A stretch of DNA of 64,000 nucleotides from assembly GCA_033239525.1 (NCBI GenBank), contig BSYO01000003.1:12766001-12830000 (forward strand). Direction: 5' to 3'. Under the pieces are notes generated by a model. It saw nothing but the letters and a program-made list of their open reading frames with translations. It was not told the DNA's origin and did not search any database. The position numbers and the translations under genes are program-made. The number at the start of each line of letters is the position of its first letter. Position 1 is the first letter of the stretch. Below are positions 10,661 through 24,630 of the stretch, piece after piece. This DNA is from Nepenthes gracilis (taxonomy: Eukaryota; Streptophyta; Magnoliopsida; Caryophyllales; Nepenthaceae).

Positions 10661-12266
10661 TGATAACGTAATGGATCCTTATCCTTAAAGGACCTTCCAT
10701 TAATCACTCTTAATCAAATACAAATGCCCCAAATGATTAAAATATAAAATCTATAGAAATTTTGGCAGAGTTCCCTCTACAACAGAACTAAAATCAAAAT
10801 ATACAACCTATTTAATGAACATATAAATATCCCAACTTCAATATTTTCAACCACAACTCATACACAAGATCAACAAATGCCATATCATCCATGGCTCCAA
10901 CACAACAATTTTCAACTACTACGTTGGATCTAATAGAGGTGCCATCTAGGCCTGAACAAAATCCAAGACATCCAAATAAATGTGGAAGCAGAACTAAATC
11001 CATAAGTCACTTGTGGAAGCATAATAATAATCATAATAATAACATGCTATAATTTTTATTACATATCAAAACATTAATTATAACAAAATTCTATGTCTCC
11101 TCAGAAGCAGCAATTCTCCTTTGGCGATTCCTCTCATTGCTTTAACTAATTGGGTATCAGCTTGAGGCTCAAATCTAGAAGGAGGAAAAAATAAGAGTGA
11201 GCTAACAGTTTAGCAAGTACAATCACAAACAAAAGCAGAAACAATATAAGTAAGTTTAAGTAGAAGGAAAATGCATGAACATGAACTCGATCGGATATGC
11301 TCGGAGCACAATTTACTTATTTATTTTGTTCTTATTTTCTTTAGAACATAACTTAAACATGATTATTCATCTTTGCGAACTCGAGCTAGTACACCCTACC
11401 AACCAAAGGGGCGAATAATTGAGTATAGATTGTGTTTACTCCACACAATCAAATGCCAGAAGTTCAGAAGTTATGGCTTTCCCCACAATCTCATATATTC
11501 ATAATTCAGAAACAAAAATAGAGTTATCCTCGATTACCACTGTAACGTCCTAAGGAATGTCTATAGTATCACCCGCTATAACATGCAGCCAGAACAAATC
11601 CTTGAGTCTCCACTATCACACTAGTGACATACCTGGAAACATTACCCATCAATTTGGGTTCTAATTTCACGATTACTTATTCTTTTGAAGGAAGTTCTAT
11701 TAGATTCTTTTTAAATATATCTCCATCTGGGAGATCAAATTCATCGAATTCCCAATGTGGAATTCTCCTCCAGTTATTCATGTACTTATTGTCTTGCTTG
11801 CGGATTTCAGTTTTTTCATAACATAACTTTCATACGGATATCATATGCATAGAGAAGATTAGGAGTTCTTACCGTTAAAGAACGAATTGACTTTAAGAGC
11901 TTTCAGATACGGAGTTTCTTCACAATTGAACATATCGAAACTTCTAGATTATATAATTGAACTTGTATAAATATACATATCACTTGATTAGCAATTAAAC
12001 ACAAGAAAATTATGCAAAATATCATCCGAAATCCTCAGGTGAATAGTACCCGTGAACAATTCCTGTGAATAGTGCGCATAAACAGTACACTGATGGACAT
12101 ATCAATTAATTCTCAGAATTTTGGACATCCAACAGGTAATTTATCAAACCCAAGGCACAGGTACCTATAATAATTTCAAGTTAATTTATGCATTAAACTC
12201 TAAATTGTAGCTTAAATGGTGTCCAGATGCGAGTTAGGGGCTTCGCAAAAGAAAATTCATACATAA

Positions 12267-12960
12267 TGTGACGGAAATGATTTTTTTTTGTCCTCAAAAG
12301 CTTCTGTCAAAACAGCAATACCATTAACGGTCTAAAACATAAGGCAAGACTCCTGCAGAAATTTTGGCAGAGTCTCCTTTATAATAGGATGAAAAATCTA
12401 AAAATACAACCTTGTATAATCATCCATAACAAGCACACAACTATCTATCATTCACAATTCCTACAACAACCATTCACAGGATCAGATGTGCCATCCATGG
12501 CACAAATCCATAAAAACATTTACAACTCTAACAGTTTAATAACGAGATGCCATCTAGGACTTGCATAATAAATCAAGAGTATATAGCGGAAGTAAACTCA
12601 GAACATACAGAAGGGTGACGGAACGGATTTTTTTTTATCCTCAAAAGCTTCCGTCAAAACAGCAATACCATTAACGGTCTAAAACATAAGACAAGACTCC
12701 TGCAGAAATTTTGGCAGAGTCTCCTTTGTAATAGGATGAATGTGAGGTTCCGGGTTAATGAGAAAGGTAATTAAGGATAAATCATTGTCTTAGTAATTAA
12801 TTGTAGATCAATTGATTTATGTAGAGATGTGAATAAGGTAAAATGGTGAAAAATATATGAATTTCCTCTTCTAAGGTTCGGGAGCAGCAACCAGCAGCCA
12901 GCGCCCGCCGGCCGCTCGAGCCGAGCTCGGTTCGAGCGGAAAAACCAGGGGCGTGTTTGG
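12267..12960 (-). repeat. 347-bp tandem duplication of an LTR 3' end (second copy split by D)
   Basis: The block starting tgacgga at 12269 (poly-T, ctcaaaagcttc.gtcaaaacagc, ataccattaacggtctaaaacata, ttttggcagagtctcctt) recurs at 12616 with few changes. The first copy ends with gaacatacagaa near 12612. The second copy is interrupted at 12741 by solo LTR D and continues from 14982. The end coordinate given here is nominal, because the second copy is split. Confidence 0.75.
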
Positions 12961-14976
12961 GCCGCTCGCTTCCCGCTCGAGCTCCGCTCGAGCGGGCGGC
13001 GCAGTACAAAAACGCGCCGTTTCTCTCTCCCCGACATTTTTTCGTCCAGCAAGGGTTTCTAGAGAGAGAGGGGCCGCGTTTTTAGAGTGAGAAAGAGGGA
13101 GAACGAGGCTTGAGAGTCCGATTTGATCCGAGAGCCAGTTATCAAAGTTAAAGCACGCGTCGAGGCAAGTGTTTTCATACCCACTAACTTTCCTCTCTCG
13201 TTGATTTTCGTTGTTCATCGATTATTTTCGTGTTTATACCCACCCATGGCTTCGAAAATACAATACCTAAGACTCAAGACTAAGTATTGTACAATTTGTC
13301 CACCGATTTGTGTACCGATTCGTTCGTTGGAAATTCGCCCAAACCCTACCCACGGGATTTTGGGGGTTTTCCATTTCCCACCGTTAGATTGTTAAATTGA
13401 CCTCATATTATGAATCCCCATGCTCCTCTTGTGTATATATGTTGGCCGCTGGAAAAAAATCTGCTCGACCCCGTTCGTGGTCTCCGAGTCCTCTAAATCA
13501 CTGTTCATCCGTGAATAAATTGGTAAAATTGATCTTGTTACTTCTATATAATTTTGATGGAGCTTATGTGATGTGTTGATGTGGAAATATAAGCTTGAAT
13601 TACATAAATTGTGCATTGGAAACATGGAAACGAGTCCCGAGAACTTTTAAGGTGGTGGCTGTCCACCGGAGGTAAGAATTCCAACTCCTTGTAAATATTG
13701 TGCAAAATTGTGATAAAAGATAATCTCAAAGAAGAAATTAAGTCCAAAGAGTAACGGGGGGAAGACCCACTTGGTTGTTGTTGAAACCGTGATCTCCCGG
13801 ATGGAGACGTGTGGCGGGAATGAGAATTCCCAGTGATGTTTGATTGTGTTGTGTAGTGGGTCCTCCCTCCCGAAGAGTCAAACCTTGAAACTAGGACCGT
13901 GGTTGATAGGAGTGGTGTCCTCTAACTTTGCCACGTACTTCATGGTGGAAACCCGGGGAATACCCCAGCCCGCTCTTGTGAGTGGGTGACGTGCATGGCA
14001 AGTTCCGGGACACTACGGTGAAAGAACGAGGATTGCCCTGGTCCCCGGGGTGTGGGCGTGTCGTTGAACACTACATATTGAGATGTAGTTGTTCCGTGGA
14101 CTGTGCATGGATGCAACCGAGGGTCGTGTGCTACCGACCGAAAGTAGTAGCCGTGGCTTTAGAATGTGTAGCTAACACATTACTTTCCTCGTTCTCTTAC
14201 TTCGTTGGCTAGTACGATCTACTAGCTCCGTGGTCCGCAAAGATAATTATTTAAATAAAGATGAATGAAATGAATCAAGTAATTCCAAGTTCTCTTCTAT
14301 CTTTTATGCTTCTCGTCTTGTTCCTTTACTCTTTCTTTCAAAGTACCATTAATCACATTTTGCTAGTTAGTGGGACATGATTTCATTCTTTGGGCTTTAT
14401 GCTCACCCTTGCTTTATGTTTTTCAGATGAGAATGCATTGATGCCTGATGAGTCAGCATAGATCATAGAAGCTTGGTAGCTAGCTGTCTTGCGTGCTTGG
14501 CTCGAGACTTGGACTTGGATTGGCTTGATGTATGCCAAGGATATTTTGAGATTTTAGCTTTTGTATCAGCTCAAACTTATATGGAGATGACTTATGCTAG
14601 TAGATAGTGGATGATGCATATGTATTAGTCTGCTATATTTTGTGGTTTACATGCTTCCGCAGGTTATATCTTATGGTGATGTCGGAGTCCCTAGATGGCA
14701 TCCTTCTTGGCCGGTGTCTTTTGTTTTTCAGTCGCCGGTGCCACCTTGGTTTTGTGGCTTTTAGGTCCTGTGTAGTTGATGTTGGATTTTATTTGAAAAT
14801 TGCTTGTGGATTATTGTGCAGGGTTGTGTGATTACAGGTGTTTGTATTTTGGAAAGGTCCGATTTACAAACGGAACTCTGCCCAATTTTCTGTAGAATTT
14901 GCAATTATTATATTATTATTTTGTCCTTGGATTATTGACGAGGGTTATTCGATGGGGAATAACCTGTTTCGTCACA
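12741..14976 (+). mobile_element. Solo LTR D, sense, nested in B/C
   Basis: It starts TGTGAGGTTCCGGG, ends TTTCGTCACA and is flanked by the perfect duplication ATGAA (12736-12740 and 14977-14981). The host LTR continues smoothly on both sides (ctttgtaataggATGAA / ATGAAaaacccaaa, compared with the unbroken first copy at 12380-12400). Length 2236 bp. It carries the GC-rich block with several CTCGAGC motifs (12900-12990), the purine tract, a GTCGAGGCAAGTGTTTTCAT block (13158-13177) and a terminal stem GGTTATTC (14943-14950) with GAATAACC (14957-14964). The perfect duplication suggests that it is younger than B/C. Confidence 0.9.
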
Positions 14977-17513
14977 ATGAAAAACCCAAAAATACAACCC
15001 TGTATAATCATCCATAACTAGCACACAACTATCCATTATTCACAATTTCTACAACAAATGTTCACAAGATCACATGTGCCATCCATGGCACAAATCCATA
15101 AAAACATTTACTACTCTAACAGTTTAATAACGAGATGCCATCTAGGACCTGCACAGTAAATCCAGAGTATATAGCGGAAGTAAACTAAGAACCTGCAGAA
15201 GCATAGCATTTTCTCTTCTACTATCATACACATCATGAGCTTTCTATACAAAAATAAACATGATCTAAGACATCAATAATCACAAGATCAGTATACAAAA
15301 ATCAAGTGCAGCTAGGCCTTTGCGTCGACAGGCTCCTCCAAAACAGCTCCAATGTGCTATGGTCCTCAAAAGTCTTCAAAAAGCTTCTCTCTCCGATTAC
15401 TCTTTTTCGTCAAGTAAAAGCTCTACTATCTCATCTGGAGGGGGAAAACACTAAAACAGTGAGCCGACGCCCAGCAAGGTACATGCATATGAAATATAAA
15501 ACGGTTATGCCAAAACGATCATATAACCATGCAGAACTAGAATGTTTAATCAAACATCATCTACAAAGTAAAGACGTACTATAACGATATTAAATCTCAT
15601 GCTTCATAAATCATTACACTATAGACTGTAAAACAATAGGTATAAACTTTACTGATGCGTGGTAAAACTGAAAACAATACTCTATACTGTTCACGGTCAT
15701 CTTTTTACTGTATACGATTCATTATCATCATTCTACTGTAACATAGCATATCGGTAATACAGTAAATGGTACTTCACATTATTTCCTCGTATAAAGCCTC
15801 GAGGACGGCCATCATTACCTCCTTGTACCAAGCCCCGAGGACGGCTATCATTCGTCTTTTTATCAAAATCCCCTTTTATTTTAAAGTCAGACTTTCATAA
15901 TTTACTTTCAGCTAACTTCAAGTACATGGAAATTTCATCGGTATAGGCTTGTACATATTTTAGAAAACAAACTATATAGGAAGCTTCATTTCGATGTCAA
16001 TTAACTTTCATATAACAGAAGCTACGGTTAAAACTCATCAAAACCTCTTCATTTTCGTACTTAGCGCTTCGCCAAAACCTTCGGACTCAAATCGATCACT
16101 AAACAAGTCTTATTTCATGAAATCAAAGCCATAAATCTAAATATATATACTCAATCATGCATTCAAGCCATAAATCCCCAAAATTTTGAGTTAGGGTTTG
16201 GCCATGTTCTTTCAATGTGAAAATAAACACATGAAATCTAACCGATTAATCGAAGGAAAACATAAACATGCATCAACATCATTTTCATCCACTTTAAAGC
16301 AAAATAAACGGTAAAAATGAAAAATAATGTCCGAGGTACACTTGCCTTGTTGCGGGCTTTCACCTTTATAACTGGCTCACGAATGGATTCGGGTTCCCGG
16401 GCCTCGTTCTCCCTTCTTCTCTCTCTAAGATCGGCGTTTCCTCTCTCCCAAAACCCTAAACTCGTGCGAAAATGAGAGGAGAGAAGTCAGATCGCGTTTT
16501 TATACTATGCCTGTCGCTCGGCTTTCGGGCAGTCCGCCGCTCAAGCGGAGCTCGAGTGGCCAGCGGGCGAAGGACTTCGGATTCGGCACTGGTTTTTCCG
16601 CCCGATAGGAGGGCTCGAGCTCACAGCAAGTGCCACTCGGCTGCTTGTTGAATTCGGGTGTTTTCCAACTTTTCACTTTCAACTGCCACTTTTTCACTAC
16701 ATGCATAGCCTCTTACTAATATTAATCACCTTAATCATATCTAGTTATCACGCTTTCGGTTCCGGGTCCTCACACATAACCACACATTTGGATATCTAAT
16801 CGGCAAATTAACTTACCCAAGCCATAGATAATCATACTCTAGTCCCAAATTAAGCAAGAGCCCCAAAAATCCGTTGGTTATTTGACGGGGCATGGGGTTA
16901 GGGTTTACGTCATCCAAAACCTTACCTAAACTACAAATTTGGACTCCAAATTAATTTATATGCATGCTTAGGTATTGATAATCATAAAATATAAACTTAA
17001 TTAGATATAAGAATGAAGATACCTGAAGAAAAGAAGACAAAAGTGCAAGAAAATGAAAGAGAAGAGTAAGAGTGTATTTGCCTTGGTCCGATCTATTACT
17101 TTTCTAATTGGCTCTCGGACGGATTCAGACTTGGGAGTCTCACTCTCCACCTTCTCTGTCTTCCTCTTCCCCCTCTCTCCTTTATTTCTCTTGTAAATGG
17201 TGAAAATGGTGAGAAGATTGCATGCCGTGTTTTTACTCGCAGGCCAACGCTTGAGCTCGAGGTGAGCGTGCGGTGAGCACTGATGGATCTGGATCCTGTG
17301 CCTCCTGTTGGGCTCGAGCTAGCAACAAGCTTGGCCTTGTTGGAATTTGTACCTCATGTTGTGCTCGAGCCCACCCCAAGCCCAACTCTGTAATTTGCTG
17401 TACTAAGGCTAATTTTTCAATTTTCTCAATTTCACTTAATCCAAACTTAATTATATTAATTATGTTAACTTAATTACTAGAATTTACAATGTTTTGGAGA
17501 CCGGTACCTTATA

Positions 17514-20500
17514 ATTCTCTTCCACTTATAGAAATTTCGTCCTCAAAATTTAACGATCCACAATATTTCTTTCTCGAATATTTCTAAGTCATTTCCTCAA
17601 TTAAATCATTATTCCATGGAACCTCAAGTATTCAAATTGTCCTAACTCTTACTACCCAATATGTTCTATCAGGATCTAAAATCATCAAATCTGAAAGCAA
17701 CCCATTTTATAAATTACCTTTCCAACCTAGTTTGAAACCTCAAACGGGTTTATGTTCACTTATCTCCATTTACACTAAACATAAAAAATGAGTATTTATT
17801 CCAAACTTCAAATTAAACCTCAGAGTATCTCGGTTCACCCCACTATTACTGCGCAACTCTGATTAATTATCTAGATAAATCATATGGTAACAATTTGACC
17901 ACCATATCTGATTTCATCTAACACCCAAAATTCTCTAATCAAGTTTGATCAAGATTTTGACAAAAACCTCAAATTACAATTAAACCTCTAAGGTAAAGCA
18001 CCTTACATTCTCATTATTTCGTTGGTATGTCCTTATACTGACACTTCCCTAATATACAAAATCCACAATGACAAGAATAGGCGATCATCAGCAAATTAAC
18101 AATAGCTACATTTCCTTGAATTACTTAGCCATTGACTCCAGTCTTTTCAATCCCATCTTGAGATCTATAGAAGCTGTGATCCTACACATTTTTATTTATA
18201 TTACATATCCCAAATCTTCTTACAACTTATATCTATTGGCTCATATAGGGCACCTAAATTATATGGTAACCATAATCAAAACAAATTATGAGATAGCCAT
18301 ATCATGAAGATAATTCCCATAAATCTCAAACCCAAATACTAGCAACCTCAAGATCTCACTGGCATACCGATGAGCCTACTAACTAAATCCGAACATGCCT
18401 TCTATAATCCACATAATGAGTGGGTTGTTCTAATTGTCCTAAAACATAGTCATAAACACTTCTTATTTCAAAATTTCATAGCTCCAATACTTTGAATATG
18501 ATTTTGTTTCCCAATTTAAGAATACAATATCTTATTACGCTAACACTATTCGCTAACATTATTCGCCAGAACAAAGGTCAATTACTCTTAAAGATATCGA
18601 GGTTCATCCTTGAGGTCCTTAGACAGGTTTATCCATTCACAGTATCACATGATCATCTTTCCTTAGTGGTGCAACTATTTGCTTCTTAAAATTATTGGCT
18701 AAAACTATATCTGAAGGTAATGTCAAGAATTCCTTCGAATGGAAACTTCAATTACTTTCTTCTACCTATAGTGGAGCAATGCTAAATATGGACTCCTCTT
18801 TCACTTACTCCAAAAACAACCATCTCCAAGATATAGAAAACATAGTTCTAAAGTTTTCTCAAAATGTCTCATTACATGTCATATTTCCTTTCAATGCCTC
18901 CAATTTTCTCAAGTAAAAACCTCATCGGTTAATTCTAACTATGAGTGAAATAATTTCATTTGCAAGCTCCTTCCCCACTTATAACAGGGTAGGACCCTAT
19001 TGCAGTGTGAGATTAACATAATTCTATCCTTCATAAAGGATATTACATCCTACCATAACGTATGAGACCCATTAGGGGTCAACCCAATCAAAACGATCCA
19101 CAATTTACCCTTGATTTCCTGGAAGGTTTTCTTTACCTATCTCATCCTTATGAATACTAACTGTCCTGAGACCAAATGTCTCTCGACTTTATTATTCTTG
19201 GGAAATACTTGTTAAATTGCTTGGTAAACCCAAGAAGACCATATACCCTTTACAATACCCATCGTTTCTTCCTAAGGAGGCCTCATTCAATGCCTACAAG
19301 ACCACCTTCGACCCCTTGGAGAATTACGTGCCCAATCTAATATTTTCATAACCGAATTTACTCTTTCTCCTAATTGGGCACACAATTAATTTTCCTTTCT
19401 AACTCAGGGTGCTATCCTCAAACAAAACAAATCACGCCTTAGGCTCCTAAAATTTCCTTAATGAAATCATTACAAAACTAATCTACATAGCATCAATAAA
19501 CTTACGAATCTCAAATGGCACTTTCAGGACTTATAATACTTACCCCAAAAGTCTTGGAGAAATACTTAATAACATTAAATTTATATTTTCCCGATGTTAC
19601 ACAAAGTTCTCAAATATTAGAGTTGACCCTAACACATCCTCAAATTATTGATTAATAATAATCAGCTAATCCTTTTTCTTTAAGGAATATCCCAAAATAT
19701 CATGTCAAGGGTTGGCATCACAATATGGTCATATCAATTTGATTAAATATCTATAGACCCAAGAATATCGCAGACCTCAATGCAACTCATATAAAATATA
19801 TGGTTCTCCAAAGAAGAATTGTCTTAAGAAACAAAATATAAATTCAAAGTCCCAAATAATCCATGTATTGAGATATTGAGGATTCGGAGATGTTGCTTTC
19901 TACCATGATAGACATTATCGCAATACTTATGCTATTACTGCGAAACCTCGATCTCAGGCACCGGATTTCTTTTCTATCCGACTCGAGGAAACATAGGCAA
20001 ATCTTAAATCATGCGATTAAATTAACCCTAAATAAAACATGCTCCCAAAATCCCTTCAAAAAGAAATATTCATTCATAATGCATCAACAACATGTCCTAC
20101 AATGTTTCTCTATCCTCAAAACCCATAATTCTTTTCATATCAACCATCCCAATCAACTTAACCTTTTATCTGTTATGAGACAACACCAACTTGTTTCCTT
20201 CCAAACATTAGTTTACCACAACACCATCTAAGTCCTTGGAATCTCTCAACCTCAAGTGATCAATTCTACTTTATTCATTTTGCTTGGTTATCACATTCAA
20301 AGAACTCCTTTTGAGCAGATTAATAACCTAGGGGCCTTAATCCAGAGCTGGTCAACTGAAACCTTGAACTAAAACCACATACTTGGTCCTCAATTAGGTA
20401 CTTATCATATTCAAACTCTAGCTCAGCATTAATAAGAGTCAAATCCTTGAAGTGTCTTTAAATGATCTCTTCTCCTATCCCCACGATTGACCAACACCCC

Positions 20501-20933
20501 AAGGAAAGCCCTTGTCTAGTACCCATGCTATTTCCTATAACCACAAATATCACAATATTAATTAACCTCAAATAATTAGATTAGATTGAGGGGCTAAAAT
20601 TAATCAATGCATTTGTAATGTAAATCTTAGGGCTGAAACCTAAACATTCTATTTAATCTTATCTGTCCTTATCTTGTCTTAGTTTAGAGTAGCTCAACCT
20701 GAACCTTAAACCCAAATTGATTAATACAGACCTAAAATCAATATCAATTAACTTAGACACTAAATTCCCAACGAGATTTTCATCTAACTTATATACACCG
20801 GAATACCCAAGGCATCCCAATTTGACTTATCTTTCTACGCCTTTGTTTACTTTTTTGCTCAATCTTAATCAATCCTAAGCTTCCGCATGAGATCTAGATC
20901 AAAACCTAATGCATCTCTTTCTTTGATATCAAT
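17514..20933 (-). pseudogene. pol: Internal region of element A: decayed gag-pol
   Basis: On the minus strand it runs from a primer site (20921-20932) to a polypurine tract (about 17516-17531). No frame longer than chance survives. Three relics are visible by translation with frameshifts: a reverse transcriptase piece near 19810-19900 (YHGRKQHLRIL then HGLFGTL, aligning with [14 protein letters not shown] and HQLFAKL of K); an integrase piece near 19060-19170 (HLVSGQLV, aligning with CLVCQQVK, then LTPNGSHTLW, aligning with the region after the first catalytic Asp); and a chromodomain tail near 17590-17700 (IEEMT, with the next Trp codon changed to a stop). An ATG in the expected gag-start context (ttataggaaatagcATG) is at 20525. 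The region is about 1.2 kb shorter than in K, so it carries deletions. Lineage assignment is inference from these short matches. Confidence 0.6.
20921..20932 (-). other. Primer binding site of element A (decayed)
   Basis: The minus strand reads TTGATATCAAAG directly after the LTR end (CTGTTACA). It is the tRNA-iMet-complementary site TTGGTATCAGAG with two G-to-A changes. It fixes the orientation of A and the LTR boundary at 20934. Confidence 0.75.
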
Positions 20934-21917
20934 TGTAACAGAATGGATCCTTATCCTTAAATGACCTTCAGTTAATCGCTCTTACTTAATCAAATACAAA
21001 ATGCCCCAAACGATTAAAACATAAAATCTGTAGATATTTTGGTAGAATTTCCTCTGCAACTAGACTAAAACCAAAATATACAACCTATTTAATAAACATA
21101 TAAATATCCAAACTTCAATATTTTCAACCATAGCACATACACAGGATCAACAAATACCATATCATTCATGGCTCCAACACAACAATTCTCAACTACTGTA
21201 TTGGATCTAATAGAGATGCCATCTATGCCTGAACAAAATCCAAGATATCCAAATAAATATGGAAGCAAAACTAAATCCATAAGTCACCAATGGAAACATA
21301 ACAATAACCATAATAATAACATGCTACAATTTTTATTACATATTAATACGTTAATTATAACAAAACTCTATGTCTCCTCAGAAGCAGTAATTCTCCTTAG
21401 GCAATTCCTCTCCATACTCTAACTAATCGGGCATTAGCTCGACGCTCATATCTGGAAGGAAGAAGAGGCAAGAGTGAGCTAACAGCTCAACAAGTACAAT
21501 TACAAAAAAAAGCAGAAACAATATAAGTAAGTTTAAGCACAAGGAAAATGCATAAATATGAACTTGTTTGGATATGCTCGAAGCACACTTTACTTCTTTA
21601 TTTTGTTCTTATTTTCTTTAGAATATAACTTAAACATGATTATTCATTTTTGTAAACCTGAGTTAGTAGACCCTACCAGCTAAAGGGGCGAATAATTGAC
21701 AATAGATTGTGTTCACTCCACACAATCAAAGGCCAGAAGTTTAGAAGTTATGGTTTTTCCCACAATCTCATTTATTCAGAATTCAGAAATAAAAACAGAG
21801 TTATCCTCAATTATCACCGTAATGTCCTAAGGCATGTCCATAGTATCACCCGCTACAATATGCGACCAGGACAAATCCTTAAGTCTCTACTGTCACACTA
21901 GTGACATGCTTGGGAAT
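20934..21917 (-). mobile_element. 5' LTR of element A, left part of split copy
   Basis: It begins (plus strand) TGTAACAGAATGGATCC and follows the left LTR of A step by step (aatgccccaaa, atatttt, ccatct.tgcctgaacaaaatcc, ctcctcagaagcag, tcctaaggcatgtcc.tagtatcacccgctac). It stops at GGAAT (21913-21917), the target duplication of complex K. The LTR resumes at 63463 on the other side. It has no coding content. Confidence 0.85.
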
Positions 21918-24336
21918 TGTAACGGCCCAAATTCTAGAACATAAGAAATTTCAGTCTTTATAATCTGATCAATGCTAGTTGACCGGAAAAAAGGTAATAA
22001 GAAAAGTAAATCGGCCATAAGATAAAATCAAGTTCGACCCTTGCATGATGAAAAGAGGTCCAGATTTCTTCGATGAAAATCGAGTCCGGCTTTTACTTAA
22101 TGAAAATCAAGTCCAGCCTTGTGAGAAGAAAACCGACTCCTTGATGATGAAATCCAAATCGGCTTAGAAGTGAATTTCCAAACCGGCCGTAACGTATGAG
22201 GTTGAAACCGGCCTTGAAGAGTGCATTGTGTGTGAAGTGAGGTCGAAGTAACTTTGTATGTTGAGGCCGGAGTAGATTATGGGTTCAAGAAGAAGAAGAA
22301 AGGCCAAAGTTGATGTTGATGAAGGAGCCGGAGTGATGATGTTGGTGAAGTGAAAGTGTGAATGCTAGATTAATATTGAAGGAAAATGTTAAAGGTAAGT
22401 AAAATCCGGTCAACACCAGTTGACCGGAATGTGTACGAAGGAGTAATCCGGTCAACGTAAAATGTTGACCGGAAAACGTGAATGGAAGGAAGGAAGGGAA
22501 AGAGGAGAGCAATCTTGTGAGGACTCGAAATTGAAAACGGAATAACTAGATGTGATTAAGGTGATTAAAATCAGTAAGAGGCTAAGTGTATAGTGAAAAA
22601 GTGGTAGTTAAAAGTAAAAAGTTGGAAAAATGCTCGAGTTCAGCAAGCAGCCGAGTGGCGCTCGCTGGGCGATCGAGCCCACCTATCGGGTGAAAAAACC
22701 AGATCCATTCCGAATCCCTATAGCCCGCTGGCCGCTCAAGCCGACCTATTGGGCGGGAAAACCAATGCCGTCCCGGATCCCTGCCGCTCGCTGGCTGCTC
22801 GAGCTCCGCTCGAGCGGCTGGGTGCCGAAAACAGAGCTCACGCTGGCCGCTCGAGTGGAGAGAGAAGAAGGGAGAACGAGGCCCGAGAGCCCGAATCCAT
22901 CCGTGAGCCAGTTATAAAGGTGAAAGCCCGCGAAAAGGGAAGTGTACCTTGGACGTCATTTTACGTTTTTACCGTTTCTCTTACTTTAAAGTTCATGGAA
23001 ATGTTGTAAAAATGATGTTGAAGCATGTTTCCTGTGACGGAACGGATTTTTTTATTTTTTTTTGATTCCGTCATTCATAACACAATTGAAAACCCAACTA
23101 AATAATTGGGTGCAACACAGGATCACAGATGCCATTTAGGACCCATATACTTTTAACCATAATAAGTATAGCAGAAGTTATTCTAACACTTGCGGAAGCA
23201 TTCATATTCATTCCAAGATATTTATTTCTGAGTACATAGTCAAAATGTTTAACTATAGAAGTCCATCAAGTCATTACAATAATATTTCTCCAAAATAAGC
23301 TTCCGAGGTCTTTGATAATCCTTCAGATAGCTCTAATCACTCCAACTCGTCAGGCACAAGCTCTAATGTTTCATCTGTAGGGGGAGAAAAATATAAAATA
23401 GTGAGCCGAGGCCCAGCAAAGTACATGCATATAAACTGTAAAACGGTTATGCCAAAACGATCATATAACCATGCAGAACCAGAATGTTTAATCAAACATC
23501 GTCTGGAAAAACAGTAAAGACATACTATAACGATATTAAATCTCATTCTTCGTAAATCATTACACTATAGACTGCAAAACAATAACTATAAACTTTACTG
23601 ATGCATGATAAAACTAAAAACAATACTATATCGTTTCATTCCTTGTCATCTTTTCTTTGTATACGATTCATTATCATCTTTTCATCGATGATACTCTATC
23701 ATCTTTTCTTGTACAATACATTTTCATCTTTTACTGTGACATATGTTAACAATTTCAGACCCTGCCAGTGTACCTACTAGCTGAGGGGGCGAATGATCGA
23801 GGATAGATTGTGTTCAGTCCACACAATCCAAGGCCTATCATGTCATATATATCCCATCCCGAGGGATATCTGTACTGTGTGCCACCCGAAGGTCGACCTA
23901 TGTCCCTCCTGGCTTAACGCCCTTGAGGACAGGGCGGACCATGAATCGCTCCATGGACAGAGCTATCCTCGATTACCATCGTAAGTTCTAAGGCCTCACC
24001 CAAGAACTTACCTGGACTGTAGTCTGTCTCGGGTCCCAAATAACTATAACGGAAATCATATACTTAAAGCCGATTTTAATTTACACTTGAGGCCGATTTC
24101 GATTTCATGGCGTAAAATATACTTGGGGCCGGTTTAGATTTTATCAAGGAAGGGCGGAGTTCATTAAAATCCGGAGTTCTTTTCTCAGTAAGGCCGGAGT
24201 TCATTTTAAGGACGGAGTTCTTTTTGACAAAGGCGGAGTTCAAAAGCCAGAGTTTATTTCCCTTTAAAGCTGGAGTTCATTTTCAACACACAGCCGGAAT
24301 TCATTTTCAGTACAAAGCCAGAGTTCTTTTCACATT

Positions 24337-24630
24337 AAGGGACGGAGCTCATTTTCTTATGCAAAGCCGGAGATCATTTTTATATTAAGGCGGGAGTTCA
24401 TTTCACATCAAGGGACGGAGCTCATTTTCTTATGCAAAGCCGGAGCTCATTTTTATATTAAGGCGGGAGTTCATTTCACATCAAGGGACGGAGCTCATTT
24501 TCTTATGCAAAGTCGAATCTCATTTTTATATTAAGGCGGGAGTTCATTTCACATCAAGGGACGGAGCTCATTTTCTTATGCAAAGCCGGAGCTCATTTTT
24601 ATATTAAGGCGGGAGTTCATTTTAAGGCCA
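24337..24630 (-). repeat. 73-bp tandem repeat, about 4 copies, in LTR I
   Basis: Copies beginning aagggacggagctcatttt start at about 24337, 24410, 24483 and 24556, a regular 73-bp period. Each has two or three ccggagctc / cgggagttc motifs. The surrounding 24150-24680 is built from the same motif at irregular spacing, so the array probably grew from a simpler CGGAGTTC-type repeat. Confidence 0.9.

Larger units (their letters stand above)
12267..16774 (-). mobile_element. Solo LTR B/C, antisense, in LTR A
   Basis: The insertion is bounded on the plus strand by TGTGACGG (12267) and CCTCACA (16774) and flanked by a perfect 5-bp target duplication CATAA (12262-12266 and 16775-16779). On the minus strand it starts TGTGAGGACCCGGAACCG. 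Its 3' terminal segment is present twice: 12267-12613 and again from 12614, a 347-bp tandem duplication. It contains solo LTR D at 12741-14976. Without D and the duplicate the LTR is about 1.9 kb. It lacks any internal region. Solo LTRs of this kind arise by recombination between the two LTRs of an element. Confidence 0.85.
10661..17513 (-). mobile_element. 3' LTR of minus-strand element A (interrupted)
   Basis: On the minus strand the LTR runs from about 17513 (start TATAAGGTACCGG, a decayed TGTGAGG-type start next to a polypurine tract) to 10661 (end ATTACGTTATCA). The true LTR is 10661-12266 plus 16780-17513, about 2.3 kb; the middle is the B/C solo LTR with its CATAA duplication. The end at 10661-10700 matches the right LTR at 20934-20975 (aatggatccttatccttaaa), which proves the LTR pair. 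The two LTRs differ at many bases, so A is an old insertion. Confidence 0.8.

Noticed and set aside
12797..13218. Overlapping minus-strand frames of 70-115 codons in solo LTR D
   Set aside because: They cover the GC-rich CTCGAGC block in several frames at once, with no homology to a known protein that I can recognise, in a solo LTR with perfect target duplication.
23793..23984. 63-codon frame nearly identical to a minus-strand frame at 26504-26695
   Set aside because: The similarity follows from the inverted LTR copies I and H. The frame lies antisense to the LTR's own direction, has no recognised domain and is not kept in the other LTRs, so it is not a conserved gene.
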